From JAVBLG01 sp031553655 (GTDB lineage Bacteria; Desulfobacterota; Desulfovibrionia; Desulfovibrionales; Desulfovibrionaceae), in the NCBI GenBank assembly GCA_031553655.1, contig JAVBLG010000128.1, forward strand, positions 1 through 17,919: DNA of 17,919 bases, in the 5' to 3' direction. Numbering within the stretch: position 1 is the first letter of the stretch; each line of letters begins with the position of its first letter. The position numbers and the translations under genes are program-made. Of this stretch, positions 7,294 to 14,075 are shown one piece after another. Below the pieces are notes generated by a model. It had not been told where the DNA came from, did no database searches, and saw only the letters and a program-made list of their open reading frames with translations.

Positions 7294-7366
7294 GGCTGAC
7301 TCAGCGGGCTAAGGTTCAACTCCAGATCAGTCGGCATCACAGGACTAAACGCGCCGGCCCTGATAA

Positions 7367-7389
7367 AGTGTGCGACACTGCCTTTACTT
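7367..7389 (+). terminator. weak hairpin downstream of the hybrid kinase
   Basis: AGTGT/ACACT pair around GCG (7367-7379), followed by a T-rich stretch that includes five T's. The stem is only five pairs, so it may be a weak or leaky terminator before the secreted-protein gene. Low confidence. Confidence 0.2.
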
Positions 7390-7488
7390 TTTGCCTCCGC
7401 TGTTGTATTTCCTGTTTTAAATAGTTTGGAAGATTCGGCCGTCACTACCCCTTTTCGGGCAAGGTCGAGCGCATGGAGCAATAAGGCG

Positions 7489-7914
7489 ATGGGATTCAGC
7501 GGAATAAATAATTACCTGAAAACACTGGCAGTGATATGCGCGCTGGTGTCCATTGCCGTATGTTTTTCCGTGGCTGAAGCAAATGCCGCCGGATTTAACA
7601 GTAAAGGGACAGTTTATGGCAAGTCCCTGCTGTCTTATCATACGGATTCCGCTTCCCAGGAATTGCTGATTGACATACGCGAAAAATCCCTGTGCCTGTG
7701 CCTTCTGACACAGGGCAACAACATACCGCGCGATCCTGAAAAAAAGATAAAGACCTTTTTTCCATGGACGCTCACGCTGGCGCCAATTACATCAGTAAGG
7801 CTGGCACTCCACATTTTCCTTCCCGAGGCAGTGGCCACCCAACTACATAGTGTTCTTCTGGGACGCCGCTACCACGGCATACCACCTCCGCATATCCTTT
7901 CCTTTCAAGCTTAA
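7489..7914 (+). CDS. small secreted protein of unknown function
   Basis: A 141-residue protein beginning MGFSGINNYL. Residues 11-28 are hydrophobic and are followed by AEANA, a good signal-peptidase I site, so cleavage near residue 33 is likely and export to the periplasm probable. The mature part is about 108 residues, with a Cys pair (SLCLCLL, 69 and 71), a basic stretch (PEKKIKTFF) and the C-terminus RRYHGIPPPHILSFQA. I chose the ATG at 7489 because the signal peptide begins right after it and AAGG lies 3-6 bases before it; the frame is open further upstream but without signal-like sequence. No family is recognised. It follows the hybrid kinase by 195 bases and could be its transcription partner, which is inference only. 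Confidence 0.55.
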   Translation: MGFSGINNYLKTLAVICALVSIAVCFSVAEANAAGFNSKGTVYGKSLLSYHTDSASQELLIDIREKSLCLCLLTQGNNIPRDPEKKIKTFFPWTLTLAPITSVRLALHIFLPEAVATQLHSVLLGRRYHGIPPPHILSFQA

Positions 7915-7991
7915 TTTTCCAATATTCCACGGCGAAACGGCCGGATATTGATCCGCTCCCCCTCTCCCCGTTGTATGCCGGCCGGTGATGC

Positions 7992-8015
7992 AAGCATTGC
8001 GCGGGGCGCATGCTT
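7992..8015. promoter_or_regulatory. hairpin upstream of cycA
   Basis: AAGCA-TGCGC pairs with GCGCA-TGCTT (ten pairs, one bulged T, GGG loop). It lies about 95 bases before the cycA start, with no T-run. It could be an operator or the end of the preceding transcript. A weak promoter candidate, TTGACG (8035-8040) with AAGATT 16 bases further on, lies just downstream. Confidence 0.25.
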
Positions 8016-8109
8016 CAGCGTCGCGCATCCAAATTTGACGCAATTTTACGCCATTAAAGATTGCACTGGGGCGTAGCGTGGCAACAGCTTAACATAAAGA
8101 GGCTTCAAA

Positions 8110-9534
8110 ATGGCCGCTCATACTTATCCTGAAGAAAATCAGGAAAAAAAATTACAACGAGGCCTGAGTAGCAGGCACATTCAGCTTATTGCCATAGGGG
8201 GAGCTATCGGCACAGGGCTGTTCATGGGTTCGGGCAAAACCATCAGCGTAGCTGGTCCATCAATTATTCTGGTCTACGCCACAATTGGTTTTTTTATATT
8301 TTTCATGATGCGGGCCATGGGCGAGCTGCTGCTCTCCAACCTGCAATATAAATCATTTATGGATTTCACAGAGGATCTCTTAGGCCCTTGGGCCGGCTTT
8401 TTCTGCGGCTGGACCTACTGGTTCTGCTGGGTGGTAACAGGCACGGCCGACATTATCGCAATATCGGGCTACATATCATTCTGGTTTCCCAATGTCTCAC
8501 CATGGATACCGGCAATAGGCGTTGTGCTATTGCTTGTGGCGCTAAATCTGGTTTCGGTAAAACTGTTCGGAGAACTGGACTTCTGGTTTGCATCCATTAA
8601 AATTCTGGCCATTCTGGCCATTATTTTTGTGGGACTGGTTTTTGTATCCATTGGCTTTACCTCGCCCGCCGGTCATCAGGCTGAACTGGCCAATTTGTGG
8701 ATCAATGGAGGCTTTTTCCCCAAAGGGCTAATGGGGTGCCTGGCAGGGTTCCAAATTGCCCTGTTCGCCTTTGTGGGCGTTGAATTGGTGGGTACCGCGG
8801 CGGCGGAAACCGCCAACCCCGAAAAGAACCTGCCAAAAGCCATCAACGCCATTCCCATACGCGTGGTGTTTTTCTATGTGTTCGCCCTTATCGCCATCAT
8901 GTGCATTACGCCATGGAATCTGCTTGATCCGGGCAATAGCCCGTTTGTCACCGTATTCTCTCTTGTAGGCATACCTGCGGCGGCCGGGGTGATCAACTTT
9001 GTGGTTCTGACTTCGGCGGCTTCCTCGGCCAACAGTGGCATTTATTCCACAAGCCGCATGCTTTTCGGGTTGTCACAGGTGGGGGTGGCCCCCAAGGCCT
9101 TCGGCTGGCTATCCAGCCATCACGTGCCCGCCAACGGCCTGCTTTTTTCCTGCCTGTGCCTGCTGCTGGGGTCGGCCACGCTTATTGTCATGCCCACCGT
9201 AATGGAAGCTTTCACGGCGATAACCACACTTTCTTCCATTCTTTTTATCTTCGTGTGGTCGTTGATTCTCATTTCCTACCTGAACTACGAAAAGAAATTT
9301 CCCGAACGCCACGCTGCCTCAAAATTTAAAATGCCCGGCGGCAAGCTGATGGTAATCATCACCCAACTGTTCTTTATCGGGATTATCGTTATATTGGCAT
9401 TTGAAAAAGATACCCGCGATGTGCTTATGCTCTCACCGATATGGTTCATCATACTGGCTGTCGGCTATCACTTAAGCAAAAAAAATCACGCCAAGTATAT
9501 CGCGGCGGAGGCGGTGGAGGGCGAAGCCCAGTAG
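8110..9534 (+). CDS. cycA: D-serine/D-alanine/glycine:H+ symporter
   Basis: A 474-residue amino-acid permease of the APC superfamily, amino-acid transporter (AAT) family, with about 12 hydrophobic segments. It agrees closely with remembered E. coli CycA throughout: RHIQLIAIGGAIGTGLFMGS at 22-41, MRAMGELLLSN at 67-77, LLGPWAGFFCGWTYWFCWVV from about 90, FAFVGVELVGTAAAET near 220-235, and VINFVVLTSAASSANSG with STSRMLFGL near 295-325. Length matches the family (about 470). It imports glycine, D-serine, D-alanine and L-alanine with protons across the inner membrane. The start at 8110 is followed directly by the usual short polar N-terminus; AAAGAGG lies upstream. The gene is monocistronic, with a strong terminator after it. 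Related permeases (GabP, AnsP) are less similar in the signature stretches. Confidence 0.92.
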   Translation: MAAHTYPEENQEKKLQRGLSSRHIQLIAIGGAIGTGLFMGSGKTISVAGPSIILVYATIGFFIFFMMRAMGELLLSNLQYKSFMDFTEDLLGPWAGFFCGWTYWFCWVVTGTADIIAISGYISFWFPNVSPWIPAIGVVLLLVALNLVSVKLFGELDFWFASIKILAILAIIFVGLVFVSIGFTSPAGHQAELANLWINGGFFPKGLMGCLAGFQIALFAFVGVELVGTAAAETANPEKNLPKAINAIPIRVVFFYVFALIAIMCITPWNLLDPGNSPFVTVFSLVGIPAAAGVINFVVLTSAASSANSGIYSTSRMLFGLSQVGVAPKAFGWLSSHHVPANGLLFSCLCLLLGSATLIVMPTVMEAFTAITTLSSILFIFVWSLILISYLNYEKKFPERHAASKFKMPGGKLMVIITQLFFIGIIVILAFEKDTRDVLMLSPIWFIILAVGYHLSKKNHAKYIAAEAVEGEAQ

Positions 9535-9550
9535 CGCGTTATACAAATTA

Positions 9551-9610
9551 AGACGGGCAAATCGCGTATGCTCCCACGCGCCCGCCCGTCTGGGTTGCCG
9601 GTATCCGGCA
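9551..9610 (+). repeat. two consecutive hairpins between cycA and its terminator
   Basis: The first stem pairs AGACGGGC (9551-9558) with GCCCGTCT (9584-9591) and has an inner CGCGT/ACGCG stem. The second is TGCCGG/CCGGCA (9596-9610) with a TAT loop. They sit directly before the intrinsic terminator at 9616-9652 and may protect the cycA 3' end. They are not copies of the 91-293 repeat. Confidence 0.5.
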
Positions 9611-9615
9611 GCCGG

Positions 9616-9652
9616 GGGAACCGGAACGGCCATTCCGGTTCCCTTTATTTTT
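9616..9652 (+). terminator. intrinsic terminator of cycA
   Basis: A perfect 11-bp stem (GGGAACCGGAA with TTCCGGTTCCC), a six-base loop and a T-rich tail (TTTATTTTTA). It is placed 81 bases after the cycA stop. A canonical Rho-independent terminator for the plus strand. The reverse side lacks a comparable T-run. Confidence 0.9.
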
Positions 9653-9775
9653 ATGCTACGATGATAGTAAACGGAGAATGCCGGTTTACGCAATGATATT
9701 TCAATCCACAGTCAGCGGCGGAGTAAAAAAGGCGCGCATGTGGCGATAAAACGGGTTTTAAAACGCGGCATTGAA

Positions 9776-11392
9776 TTATTTGGAGCCGGTCCCATTGCGG
9801 CTGCTATACTCATCTCTGTACAGTTTATACACGATGGAATCCACCAGAGCCTGCCAGCTGGCCTCAATTACGTCGGGCGAAACGCCTACCGTGGTCCAGG
9901 TGCTGTCGGCATCGCCCGATTCAATGAGCACGCGCACCACCGATGCTGTGCCGCCGTCGCAGTCTCTGCTGCTTAAAACGCGCACTTTGAAATCAAGAAG
10001 GCGCATTTCTCTGATGCGCGGATAAAATTGCGATATGGCTTTGCGTAAGGCATTGTCCAGAGCATTTACCGGGCCATTGCCGGTAGCCGCCGTGTGTTCC
10101 TGCACTCCCTCGACTTCCACCATTACCGTGGCCTCCACCGAGGGATATTCATCATGCTCCATGCGCAGTTCGGAAACATTATACTTCAGCAGCCGGAAGA
10201 ATTCGCGCACGCCGCGCCGTCCCAGCTTGCGCAGCAAAAGCAATTCCACACTGGCTTCGGCTGAGGCATAATCGTAGCCCAAGCTGGCTTTTTTGTTCAG
10301 TTCGGCATACAGCCCCCGCACCACAGGCTCATCCTTTTCCAAATGGAAGCCGAAACGTTTGGCCAAGGATACAATATTGCTGCGGCCGCCAAGTTCGGTA
10401 ATCAGAATGCGCTGGCCGTTGCCCACGGTTTCCGGCTCTATATGCTCATACAGCGCGGAATTACGGTTTACCGCGCTCACATGCACCCCGCCCTTGTGGG
10501 CGAAAGCCGATCGACCCACAAAGGGTTGCCGGTTAAAAAGGCTTATATTAGCTATTTCCGCCACATAGGCGGCAACCTGGGTAATGGTGGCCAATTTGCC
10601 GGCGGGCAGACAGCTGAATCCGTCGCATTTCAGGCTGAGCACCGGAATGACCGAACACAGGTTGGCATTGCCGCAACGCTCGCCAAAGCCGTTGATCGTG
10701 CCCTGTACCATTTCGGCCCCAGTTTGCACGGCGGCCACAGAATTGGCCACGGCCAGCTCGCAGTCGTTATGGGCATGAATGCCCAGTCGGACATGGGGCA
10801 AAAACTCGCGCGCCTCTTTTACTATGGCGGCTATTTCATCGGGCATGGAGCCGCCGTTGGTATCGCACAGCACCAAAATTTTAGCCCCACCCGAGTCGGC
10901 GGCCTTGAGCGCGGCCAGAGCGTATTCGCGGTTGCGTTTGAAGCCGTCAAAAAAGTGCTCGGCATCAAAAAACACTTCACGCCCGCCCGAAGCCAGATGG
11001 GCCACTGACCCTTCAACAAGTTCCAGATTGCGTTCCGGGGTCACGCGCAGGGCTTCTTTGGCATGCAGTTCGCACGATTTGCCGAAAATGGTCAGCACAT
11101 CCGCGCCGCTGGCCAGTAAAGCCTTGAGATTGGGATCGTTGTCAGGGGTGTAGGAAGGATGATGTGTGCTGCCAAAGGCGCATATTTTTGAATTTTTCAG
11201 GTTATAACTGCGTATTTCCCGAAAAAAGGCGTCATCCACAGGGTTGGAGCCGGGCCAGCCGCCTTCGAGGTAGTGAATGGCGAACTCGTCCAGGCGCAAA
11301 GCGATTTTAAGCTTGTCCTGCACTGTGAGGTTGAGGTCTTCACTTTGCGCGCCGTCGCGCAGGGTTGTGTCATAAAGCAGAATGTTCCGCAT
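9776..11392 (-). CDS. cimA: (R)-citramalate synthase
   Basis: A 538-residue enzyme condensing pyruvate and acetyl-CoA to (R)-citramalate, the first step of the threonine-independent route to 2-ketobutyrate and isoleucine. The TIM-barrel catalytic domain (about 1-290) carries DTTLRDGAQ (8-16, catalytic R12 and metal ligand D13), the metal ligands H207 and H209 in GIHAHNDCE, and the GNANL motif (241-245). Residues 295-400 are the linker subdomains and about 400-525 the LeuA-type regulatory domain, with TGNGPVNALDNALRKAI near 437-453. Length and the opening LYDTTLRDGAQSEDLNLT favour the CimA type over LeuA or NifV. The ribosome-binding site is poor (only GGTA before the ATG), so translation may be tuned by the hairpin-rich lysC-cimA gap. 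Confidence 0.92.
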   Translation of the reverse strand: MRNILLYDTTLRDGAQSEDLNLTVQDKLKIALRLDEFAIHYLEGGWPGSNPVDDAFFREIRSYNLKNSKICAFGSTHHPSYTPDNDPNLKALLASGADVLTIFGKSCELHAKEALRVTPERNLELVEGSVAHLASGGREVFFDAEHFFDGFKRNREYALAALKAADSGGAKILVLCDTNGGSMPDEIAAIVKEAREFLPHVRLGIHAHNDCELAVANSVAAVQTGAEMVQGTINGFGERCGNANLCSVIPVLSLKCDGFSCLPAGKLATITQVAAYVAEIANISLFNRQPFVGRSAFAHKGGVHVSAVNRNSALYEHIEPETVGNGQRILITELGGRSNIVSLAKRFGFHLEKDEPVVRGLYAELNKKASLGYDYASAEASVELLLLRKLGRRGVREFFRLLKYNVSELRMEHDEYPSVEATVMVEVEGVQEHTAATGNGPVNALDNALRKAISQFYPRIREMRLLDFKVRVLSSRDCDGGTASVVRVLIESGDADSTWTTVGVSPDVIEASWQALVDSIVYKLYRDEYSSRNGTGSK

Positions 11393-11577
11393 AGTTGGTT
11401 ACCAGGAAATAATTTTAGAGCGTTTTGCGAATGAAATGAGCGAAATGCTATAAATTTGCCGGGCCGCTTTTAAAGCACGGCCCGGCAGAGGAAGAACTAC
11501 GGATGCTGCGCATCCGGGCCGCCCTGACAAAACACGGGCGGTCGCTTGGATTGGGATATTGGTGTTTAGGCTGACGC
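11393..11577. other. lysC-cimA gap filled with hairpins
   Basis: The whole 185-base gap between two co-directional genes is structured: a 34-base repeat (11416-11449), a GC-rich stem (11458-11486), two short stems (11501-11515 and 11519-11541) and one arm of a 26-bp palindrome (11546-11571). None is followed by a clean T-run in the lysC-to-cimA direction. They could partly attenuate cimA or stabilise the lysC end of a shared mRNA. No separate promoter for cimA is evident. Confidence 0.6.
11416..11541 (+). repeat. third, diverged copy of the hairpin-array repeat
   Basis: The first 34 bases (11416-11449) are identical to 823-856. The part at 11499-11542 aligns with 221-264 of the left copy, with the CTGACAA-(2)-CACGGG loop and flank retained. 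Stem bases differ but still pair: GGACAC/GTGTCC becomes GGATGC/GCATCC, and CGGCCC/GGGCCG becomes CCGCCC/GGGCGG. A further 9-bp stem (GCCGGGCCG with CGGCCCGGC, 11458-11486) replaces the middle of the element. Confidence 0.75.
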
Positions 11578-11601
11578 CTAAACACCAATATCCCAATCCA
11601 A
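11546..11601 (-). terminator. perfect 26-bp palindrome covering the lysC stop codon
   Basis: 11546-11571 is the exact reverse complement of 11576-11601, with a TGAC loop. The right arm is the last seven lysC sense codons plus the stop and a few flanking bases; the left arm lies beyond the stop. In the lysC mRNA this would be a very stable stem enclosing the stop codon. There is no U-run after it, so it may act in mRNA protection or ribosome release rather than classical termination. Confidence 0.5.
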
Positions 11602-12066
11602 ACCGAAGGCATCATGCAGGATGCGCACAGCCAGTTCCACATATTTTTCTTCGATAAGAATGGTAATCTTGATTTCCGAGGTGCTGATCATCAGGATATT
11701 AATATTTTCCTTGTGCAGGGCTTCAAAGGCTTTGGCGGCCACGCCGGAATGGTTGCGCATGCCGACGCCGATGGCCGAAATTTTGGCCACCTGGGTGTCG
11801 TGCAGAATTTCCTGCGCACCGATTTCCTTAGTCAGCGGATTCATGATTTCCAAAGTCTTTTGGAGATCCTTGCGCGATATGGTGAAGGTCATATCGGTTA
11901 CGCCATCGCGGCTGGAGTTTTGCACAATCATATCCACCAGCACGCCGCCACGCGAAAGAAGCCCGAAAATGGACGAGGCAATACCGGGCCTGTCCGGCAC
12001 TCCACGCAGGGTAACCCTGGCCTGATCCTTGTCATAGGCGATGCCGGAAACAAGCACAGCTTCCAT
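11578..12066 (-). CDS. possible internal translation product of lysC (ACT-domain beta subunit)
   Basis: Met247 of lysC is preceded by a perfect AGGAGG Shine-Dalgarno sequence, with eight bases to the ATG (12064-12066). Translation there would give a 162-residue protein containing only the two ACT domains and lacking the kinase domain. Such in-phase alpha/beta aspartokinases are established in Bacillus subtilis AKII and Corynebacterium glutamicum, where the start lies at almost the same point. The signal could be coincidental, since the codons encode Q-E-D, and no evidence of use can be seen here. Confidence 0.5.
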   Translation of the reverse strand: MEAVLVSGIAYDKDQARVTLRGVPDRPGIASSIFGLLSRGGVLVDMIVQNSSRDGVTDMTFTISRKDLQKTLEIMNPLTKEIGAQEILHDTQVAKISAIGVGMRNHSGVAAKAFEALHKENINILMISTSEIKITILIEEKYVELAVRILHDAFGLDWDIGV

Positions 12067-12804
12067 CTCTGTATCCTCCTGAGTTACCAGGGTGCCGCGA
12101 TCCTCCGTAAAAGTGGAGCGCACACGCACCGGCACATTATATTTTTTGGCAAATTCCACAGAACGTATATGCAACACCTTGGCGCCCATGCTGGACATTT
12201 CCAGCATTTCGTCGTACGACACGCGCTCCATTTTGCGCGCCTTGTTGCAGACATTGGGGTCGGTGGTGTAAACGCCGTCCACATCCGTATATATTTCGCA
12301 CTCCACAGAGCCGAGGGCCGCCGCAATGGCCACAGCCGAGGTGTCGGAGCCGCCCCGGCCCAGGGTGGTGATGCGCTTTTCGTCGGTGCAGCCCTGGAAT
12401 CCGGCTACAACCAGTACGTCGTGCTTTTCAAGTTCACCCATGAGCAGCTTGTCGTCAATGGACAGAATGCGCGCGCCGCCGTAAGCGTTGTCGGTAATAA
12501 CGGGAATTTGGAAACCCAGCATGGAACGCGCCTTGATTCCGGCATCTTTCAGCAGCATGGTAAAGAGCGAAACCGAAACCTGTTCTCCGGTGGAGACAAG
12601 GCTGTCGCACTCGGCAGGATCCGGGGTGCGCGACCATTCATCGGCCAGCGCCAGCAGGGCATTGGTTTCTCCGGATCTGGCCGAGAGAATAATCACCATT
12701 TTGTAGCCCTGGTCAAGGCCGGCCGTAACCTTGGCCATGACTTTCTTCATACGTTCCAGGTTGGCGACGGAGGTGCCGCCATACTTTTGCACCAGAATTT
12801 TCAT
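11578..12804 (-). CDS. lysC: aspartate kinase, with probable internal start
   Basis: A 408-residue aspartokinase that phosphorylates L-aspartate to begin Lys, Thr and Met synthesis. The catalytic amino-acid-kinase domain (1-240) has KYGGTS (7-12), the GRGGSDTSAVAIA loop (149-161) and TDVDGVYTTDP (173-183). Two ACT domains (about 263-330 and 341-405) are the usual sites of feedback control by lysine and/or threonine. It resembles the monofunctional, two-subunit type of Gram-positives and many deltaproteobacteria. A strong in-frame AGGAGG (12075-12080) precedes Met247 and may produce a separate ACT-only beta subunit. The ATG lies two bases after the tsaE stop, with an AGGAAAGGG ribosome-binding site inside tsaE, so the two are translationally coupled. 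cimA follows after a hairpin-rich gap. Confidence 0.95.
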   Translation of the reverse strand: MKILVQKYGGTSVANLERMKKVMAKVTAGLDQGYKMVIILSARSGETNALLALADEWSRTPDPAECDSLVSTGEQVSVSLFTMLLKDAGIKARSMLGFQIPVITDNAYGGARILSIDDKLLMGELEKHDVLVVAGFQGCTDEKRITTLGRGGSDTSAVAIAAALGSVECEIYTDVDGVYTTDPNVCNKARKMERVSYDEMLEMSSMGAKVLHIRSVEFAKKYNVPVRVRSTFTEDRGTLVTQEDTEMEAVLVSGIAYDKDQARVTLRGVPDRPGIASSIFGLLSRGGVLVDMIVQNSSRDGVTDMTFTISRKDLQKTLEIMNPLTKEIGAQEILHDTQVAKISAIGVGMRNHSGVAAKAFEALHKENINILMISTSEIKITILIEEKYVELAVRILHDAFGLDWDIGV

Positions 12805-12806
12805 AG

Positions 12807-13292
12807 TTACCCTTTCCTGTTGTCCGGGGAAAAAACGGATCCCAGGACGGCAAAAACTTCGGTTTTATGCCGGCCAACCACATTAATATCCGTTAATTTG
12901 CCAGTATCGCACGACTGCATTCGAATGTCCATATAGTCTACGGGCAGTGCGCCGTCGGGCAGATATTCGGCCCATTCGATCATCTTCACGCAAGTTTGAT
13001 CTTCCAGAAGATCCCATATTTCGTCCGTTATGCCGCCGGTCCGGTAGAGATCACAGTGGGCCACGGGTGGCTCGGTGCCGTACATATTGCATATGGTGAA
13101 GCTCGGACTACACACTTCGGCTGTTTCCGCTCCTTCAAAATTGCGTACGATGGCGCTTACCAGAGTGGTTTTTCCGCTGCCGAGATCGCCGCGCAGCAAC
13201 ATTACGCGCAGGTTCACGCAATCACGAAAGATTCCGGCCAGGGCGCGGCCAAGAAGTTCAGTGTCTTCAAAAGTGGTAAGTTTTATTTTCAT
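12807..13292 (-). CDS. tsaE: tRNA t6A37 biosynthesis ATPase TsaE
   Basis: A 161-residue P-loop protein of the TsaE (YjeE) family, the small ATPase that acts with TsaB and TsaD to make N6-threonylcarbamoyladenosine at position 37 of ANN-decoding tRNAs. It has Walker A GDLGSGKT at 35-42, the family SPSFT motif (62-66), HCDLYR (79-84) with D81, and IEWAEYLPD (105-113) with E106-W107. Length is typical (about 150-160). Upstream of the ATG at 13290-13292 no convincing ribosome-binding site is seen; no better in-frame start exists. The stop overlaps the lysC ribosome-binding region, with two bases between the genes. The link to lysC is probably operonic, not functional. Confidence 0.93.
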   Translation of the reverse strand: MKIKLTTFEDTELLGRALAGIFRDCVNLRVMLLRGDLGSGKTTLVSAIVRNFEGAETAEVCSPSFTICNMYGTEPPVAHCDLYRTGGITDEIWDLLEDQTCVKMIEWAEYLPDGALPVDYMDIRMQSCDTGKLTDINVVGRHKTEVFAVLGSVFSPDNRKG

Positions 13293-13327
13293 TGATAAAC
13301 AAAAGTTTTGAAGGGATAGGAGGGGGC

Positions 13328-13416
13328 TTGGGGGAGGGAAGGGATTTTACAGGATAGTTCGCCTTCGCATTGCTCAGGACGAACTTGTTTTCAAAATTTT
13401 CCCTTCCCTCCCCCAA
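13328..13416 (-). terminator. nested inverted repeat between rfbC and tsaE
   Basis: A perfect 17-bp inverted repeat of purine/pyrimidine-asymmetric DNA (13328-13344 with 13400-13416) encloses a 55-base interior that itself has the stem AGTTCG-CC/GG-A-CGAACT (13356-13385). It lies 15 bases beyond the rfbC stop and about 35 bases before tsaE. Position suggests a transcript end for rfbC or a barrier between rfbC and the tsaE operon. There is no clean T-run after the outer stem. Confidence 0.45.
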
Positions 13417-13430
13417 TTATACGCTCTCAA

Positions 13431-13997
13431 TCACTTTCCGTTATATTTAAAAGGCGAAATAAATTTAGCCAGCGCGGGCCAATTTTGATCACGCTCGGCC
13501 ACTGTGGGCGGCAGCCCGGGATCGGGCCATTCAATATTCAGGGCAAGATCGTTCCAGCGCAAGCCGCCTTCGGCTTGCGGGCAGTAATAGTTATCCACCT
13601 TGTAGCAGACTTCGGAACCCGGCTCCAAGGTCATGTATCCGTGGGCGAAACCTTTGGGCACAAAGAGGCGCTGAAAATTGTCGGCGCTGAGAACGCAGCC
13701 GAACCAGCGCCCGTAGGTGGGCGACCCCAGGCGTATGTCTACGGCCACATCAAAGATGCTGCCGCGTATCGCCCAAATAAGTTTGGTCTGGTCATGGGGC
13801 GGGGCCTGAAAGTGCATGCCGCGCACCACACCGGCGGCTTCAGAGCGCGCATGGTTGTCCTGCGCGGGTCGAAAGGAAATTTTTTCAGCCGCAAAGGCTT
13901 CTTCCCTGAATGTTTCCAGGAAAAACCCGCGATGGTCCTTGTGAACAACGGGAGTGAGAGTTAAAAGACCTTCAAGGCCGGTGGGGGAGAATTTCAT
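13431..13997 (-). CDS. rfbC: dTDP-4-dehydrorhamnose 3,5-epimerase
   Basis: A 188-residue RmlC/RfbC enzyme of the cupin fold that epimerises dTDP-4-keto-6-deoxyglucose at C3 and C5, the third step of dTDP-L-rhamnose synthesis for LPS or other surface glycans. Family motifs in order: DHRGFFLETF (21-30), QDNHARS (46-52; the usual form is QDNHSRS), VVRGMHFQAPP (57-67) with catalytic H62, K72, FDVAVDIR (82-89), FVPKGFAHGY (112-121) and Tyr132. Length fits the family (about 180-190). AGAGG lies about five bases before the ATG. The other rhamnose genes (rmlA, B, D) are not in the window, so this is an isolated copy. It is divergent from the nuclease-helicase gene across 78 bases. Confidence 0.95.
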   Translation of the reverse strand: MKFSPTGLEGLLTLTPVVHKDHRGFFLETFREEAFAAEKISFRPAQDNHARSEAAGVVRGMHFQAPPHDQTKLIWAIRGSIFDVAVDIRLGSPTYGRWFGCVLSADNFQRLFVPKGFAHGYMTLEPGSEVCYKVDNYYCPQAEGGLRWNDLALNIEWPDPGLPPTVAERDQNWPALAKFISPFKYNGK

Positions 13998-14075
13998 TTT
14001 TACCTCTTGAGCGCAAAATTAAGCGCCCCGGACGAACGGGAAAACCGCCGCTACCCATAAAATCGGGAACAAAAC

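Noticed and set aside
7801..7820. TGGCAC as a possible sigma-54 -24 element
   Set aside because: The required GC-containing -12 element at the fixed spacing is absent, and it lies inside the secreted-protein gene.
10343..11008. 221-codon plus-strand frame antisense to cimA
   Set aside because: Shadow of the conserved citramalate synthase catalytic domain; no independent coding evidence.
9776..11392. 2-isopropylmalate synthase (LeuA) or homocitrate synthase as alternative calls for cimA
   Set aside because: The opening LYDTTLRDGAQ with the long ~538-residue form and the specific linker and regulatory domain fit the citramalate synthase subfamily better, and lysC adjacency fits isoleucine synthesis.
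11614..12936. 440-codon plus-strand frame antisense to lysC and the end of tsaE
   Set aside because: lysC and tsaE are certain from motifs. The opposite frame is rich in His/Gly/Phe as expected from complement codons, and crosses the junction of two genes.
13998..14075. TAAAAT at 14058-14063 as a -10 box for the nuclease-helicase gene
   Set aside because: No -35 element at usual spacing, and it would start transcription only about six bases before the ATG.
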